Assembly (NCBI GenBank): GCA_022448765.1
Contig: JAKUTI010000116.1
Coordinates: forward strand, 1-7,945
Direction: 5' to 3'
Origin: Pseudomonadales bacterium
GTDB lineage: Bacteria; Pseudomonadota; Gammaproteobacteria; Pseudomonadales; Azotimanducaceae
DNA: 7,945 nucleotides
Part shown: in pieces, positions 6,043-7,945 of the stretch
Position numbering within the stretch: position 1 is the first letter of the stretch
Layout of the letters: every line of letters starts with the position of its first letter
Notes under the pieces: generated by a model
The model's input: only the letters and a program-made list of their open reading frames with translations
The model's database searches: none
Told to the model about the DNA's origin: nothing
Program-made: the position numbers and the translations under genes

Positions 6043-7086
6043 ATGGCACACGGCAAAATATCCCAGGATCCACGGATCGATCCACGCATCAAAGCGTTAT
6101 TCGGTGCGTTCCCAGAAATCGCCATGGAAGACGCCACAAGCCGCGAAACAATGGTTGCAAAAGCAAACTCGGACGAGGCCAAAGCTCGCGAACAGGCGAC
6201 GCAGGCATTCTTTGAGTCCTGCGACAACGAAAATATTGCACCAAGCGACGGTATCCACATCGATACCCACGTTGTCACGTCCCAGCCCGACAACAACTCG
6301 ATTAATATTCAATTTATTCGTCCAGAAACGGGCGACCCGTTGCCTTGCGTGTACTACATACACGGCGGTGGCATGCAATCGATGTCTTGTTATTACGGCA
6401 ATTACCGTGCGTGGGGGAAAATCATCGCCGCGCAGGGCGTTGCAGTAGCCATGGTCGATTTTCGCAATGCGGTATCGCCCTCATCGGTACCCGAAGTAGC
6501 GCCTTTTCCAGCGGGATTAAACGACTGTGTTTCTGGTGTGAAATGGATAGCCGAAAATGCCAAAAAATTGGGGATCGATCCCGATCGAATCATTATTTCC
6601 GGCGAGAGCGGTGGCGGTAATTTGACGTTGGCAAGTGGCATGCAACTCTTGAAGGACGGTCATATCGATCTAATCACCGGTCTTTATGCCCTATGTCCGT
6701 ACATCGCCGGAATATGGCCCCTAACCGAGAACCCCTCGTCGGTCGAAAATAACGGGATCCTGCTGGATCTGCACAACAATCAGGGCGCGATGGCCTACGG
6801 GATCGAACAACTCGAGGCCCGTAACCCACTCGCATGGCCCGGATTTGCATCGCAGGAGGACGTTCGTGGACTACCGCCAACGGTTATCAGCGTGAACGAA
6901 TGTGATCCACTTCGCGATGAAGGCATCAATTTTTATCGACTGCTTTTGACCGCCGGCGTCACGGCTAACTGCAGACAAGTGATGGGAACCATACACGCCA
7001 CCGAAATTTTTCCGATTAGCTGCCCCGAAATTAGCCGGGAGACAGGCCGCAGCATCGCCGATTTCTGCAAGGGCACGACCATGTGA
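6043..7086 (+). CDS. Alpha/beta hydrolase, hormone-sensitive-lipase type (esterase)
   Basis: The 347-residue protein is a serine hydrolase of the HSL-like group (alpha/beta hydrolase fold 3), which cleaves short-chain or small-molecule esters. The oxyanion motif HGGG is at 107-110 (YIHGGGM), the nucleophile elbow GESGGGN has Ser189, and the triad is completed by Asp288 in DPLRDEG and His318 in GTIHATEIF. All three catalytic residues are present and the spacing is normal. The first 75 residues form a helical cap typical of the group, and no signal peptide is seen, so it is probably cytoplasmic. ATG 6043 follows AGGAGAGG (AGGAG 7 nt upstream). It has its own promoter (5943-5971) and converges on the CreD-like gene. 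The natural ester substrate cannot be told from sequence. Confidence 0.9.
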   Translation: MAHGKISQDPRIDPRIKALFGAFPEIAMEDATSRETMVAKANSDEAKAREQATQAFFESCDNENIAPSDGIHIDTHVVTSQPDNNSINIQFIRPETGDPLPCVYYIHGGGMQSMSCYYGNYRAWGKIIAAQGVAVAMVDFRNAVSPSSVPEVAPFPAGLNDCVSGVKWIAENAKKLGIDPDRIIISGESGGGNLTLASGMQLLKDGHIDLITGLYALCPYIAGIWPLTENPSSVENNGILLDLHNNQGAMAYGIEQLEARNPLAWPGFASQEDVRGLPPTVISVNECDPLRDEGINFYRLLLTAGVTANCRQVMGTIHATEIFPISCPEISRETGRSIADFCKGTTM

Positions 7087-7117
7087 TCGTGGCTATCGGC
7101 ATGGGAGCAATCACCCC

Positions 7118-7145
7118 AAAAACCTAGACTTTGTGACGAAGCTAG
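7118..7145 (-). terminator. Possible intrinsic terminator of the CreD-like gene
   Basis: On the minus strand, five nt after the stop codon, CTAG-CTT pairs with AAG-CTAG across a seven-nt loop, with one bulged U. After one G comes TTTTT (7122-7118). The stem is short and AU-containing, so strength is uncertain. It lies in the convergent 64-bp gap and has no T-tract in the plus direction for the hydrolase gene. Confidence 0.4.
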
Positions 7146-7150
7146 CTTCC

Positions 7151-7945
7151 CTATAGACCTAATTTTTTCTCCTGGCTGGCTACATCAATATTCTGCCAAT
7201 CCAATTTGGCGGTTAGCTGCATCAGTACGAAAAGAGTCACCACGGAAACGATCGTCACGATCAACCCGGTAATTCCGAGGCCCGTATCAGTCTGGTAAAA
7301 GAACGACCAGGAAAAGGCAACTAGATAAAGTAACTGGAGTGATGTGGCGACCAACGCGTAGTTCTGATCCTTCACCCTCGCCACATAGTTAAATGTCAAC
7401 AAGCATGCAATCAACGATGCAATAGCGAACGCGAGGTACATGGAAATGTGGTCTGCTGAGTACGAGAACATCAAATGAAACGACAAAAAGGTCGCTGCCA
7501 AGAACGCATAATGAATTGGATGCAGCCTATTTTTCGCCAGAATGCCAAAGATCGTGAGCACGACGAAAAAGAACAGCAGTGATATCGGTGCGAAGAAGGC
7601 AACGCGCGACGCGACACTTCCTGGATTCAGTTCTTCAGGAACAACCAGGCCGATGTTTTTGCCCGTCACCGTTTGGTCAAAAAGCCATTCGAATACACTC
7701 CGTCCTCCGTCTTGTCGGAGGGTGGTATACGGTATGGTGCGTTCTGGAAACGCGTACCTGACGAAGTTAGTCGTCAATTTGAGGTTAAAGTTGTCCAGTC
7801 GGGTCAGACGTTCTTGCTCGACGGCATTTGACCGACCGTCTCTCTCCCCTAAAGTCCGACGTTGTCCTGGATTGGATAATTGATAGAGCAAATGCTGCGT
7901 GCCCGTCGTCTCATAACGAAAAGCAACGACCAGCTTCCCGTCGAC
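7151..7945 (-). CDS. creD: CreD-like inner membrane protein, N-terminus cut by window edge
   Basis: The frame is open from base 7945 to the TAG at 7151-7153, giving 264 residues of the C-terminal part; E. coli CreD is about 450. The first 120 or so residues are a soluble beta-rich region ending in GKNIGLVVPEELNPGSVASR. Then come about six hydrophobic segments starting AFFAPISLLFFFVV, with the family hallmark RLHPIHY after the first and an SADH segment where CreD has SEH. It ends with a short lysine-containing tail after KLDW. CreD is an inner-membrane protein of the CreBC regulon linked to envelope integrity and colicin or beta-lactam responses; its molecular role is unknown. No creB or creC appears here. 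A TTG at 7891 could be mistaken for the start, but upstream codons remain open and family-like to the edge. The gene converges on the hydrolase and has a decayed relative at 5726-5789. Confidence 0.8.
   Translation of the reverse strand, partial: VDGKLVVAFRYETTGTQHLLYQLSNPGQRRTLGERDGRSNAVEQERLTRLDNFNLKLTTNFVRYAFPERTIPYTTLRQDGGRSVFEWLFDQTVTGKNIGLVVPEELNPGSVASRVAFFAPISLLFFFVVLTIFGILAKNRLHPIHYAFLAATFLSFHLMFSYSADHISMYLAFAIASLIACLLTFNYVARVKDQNYALVATSLQLLYLVAFSWSFFYQTDTGLGITGLIVTIVSVVTLFVLMQLTAKLDWQNIDVASQEKKLGL

Noticed and set aside
5515..6085. Open frames at 5515-5751 (+), 5771-6085 (-) and 5838-6032 (+)
   Set aside because: No recognisable domains, overlap with the PhoD-like gene, the creD relic or the hydrolase start, and no convincing ribosome binding sites.
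7138..7149. 12-bp palindrome GAAGCTAGCTTC as an operator
   Set aside because: It lies in a convergent 3' gap where no promoter is expected, and part of it is better explained as an arm of the creD terminator hairpin.

Overview
The window reads as Gram-negative bacterial chromosome, most likely a proteobacterium. It has about 50% GC, Shine-Dalgarno-led genes, a Tat-type and a Sec-type signal peptide, and a CreD-like inner-membrane protein. The species cannot be fixed from the sequence. One gene appears to need selenocysteine, so the host should be a selenocysteine user. No sel genes, tRNA, rRNA, CRISPR array or insertion sequence were seen.

Layout from left to right. (1) A phytanoyl-CoA dioxygenase (PhyH) family gene on the minus strand fills 1-855 and runs off the left edge. 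(2) After a shared upstream region, a 12-TM major facilitator transporter starts with GTG at 1093 on the plus strand. (3) Converging on it is a minus-strand gene for an exported cyclase-family protein (2474-3412) with a modified metal motif. (4) Divergent from the cyclase is a two-gene plus-strand unit: a small ArsC-like thioredoxin-fold protein (3598-3939) with an in-frame UGA at codon 14, then a Tat-exported PhoD-like metallophosphoesterase (3987-5630). (5) A 412-bp gap holds a decayed fragment of a creD-like 3' end, a 13-bp palindrome and a good sigma70-type promoter. (6) An HSL-type alpha/beta hydrolase follows (6043-7086). (7) A CreD-like membrane protein gene on the minus strand (7151 to the right edge) converges on the hydrolase.

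The most notable element is the ArsC-like gene. A strong ribosome binding site and a plausible promoter sit before the ATG. The reading frame continues past UGA into a normal ArsC-like protein. The UGA takes the first position of a UxxC redox motif (UGA-Thr-Thr-Cys). A compact hairpin with a GUUU loop lies 23 nt after the UGA, as expected for a bacterial SECIS element. A standard gene caller would truncate the gene and lose its active site. ArsC-like selenoproteins are already known as a group, so the novelty here lies in this instance and its pairing with a PhoD-like enzyme. The second structural surprise is the creD remnant at 5726-5789, which points to duplication or recombination around the hydrolase gene.

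The genes do not form one obvious pathway. The PhyH enzyme and MFS transporter plausibly handle one small-molecule substrate. The ArsC-like selenoprotein and phosphoesterase are probably cotranscribed. The rest look like independently transcribed accessory genes.
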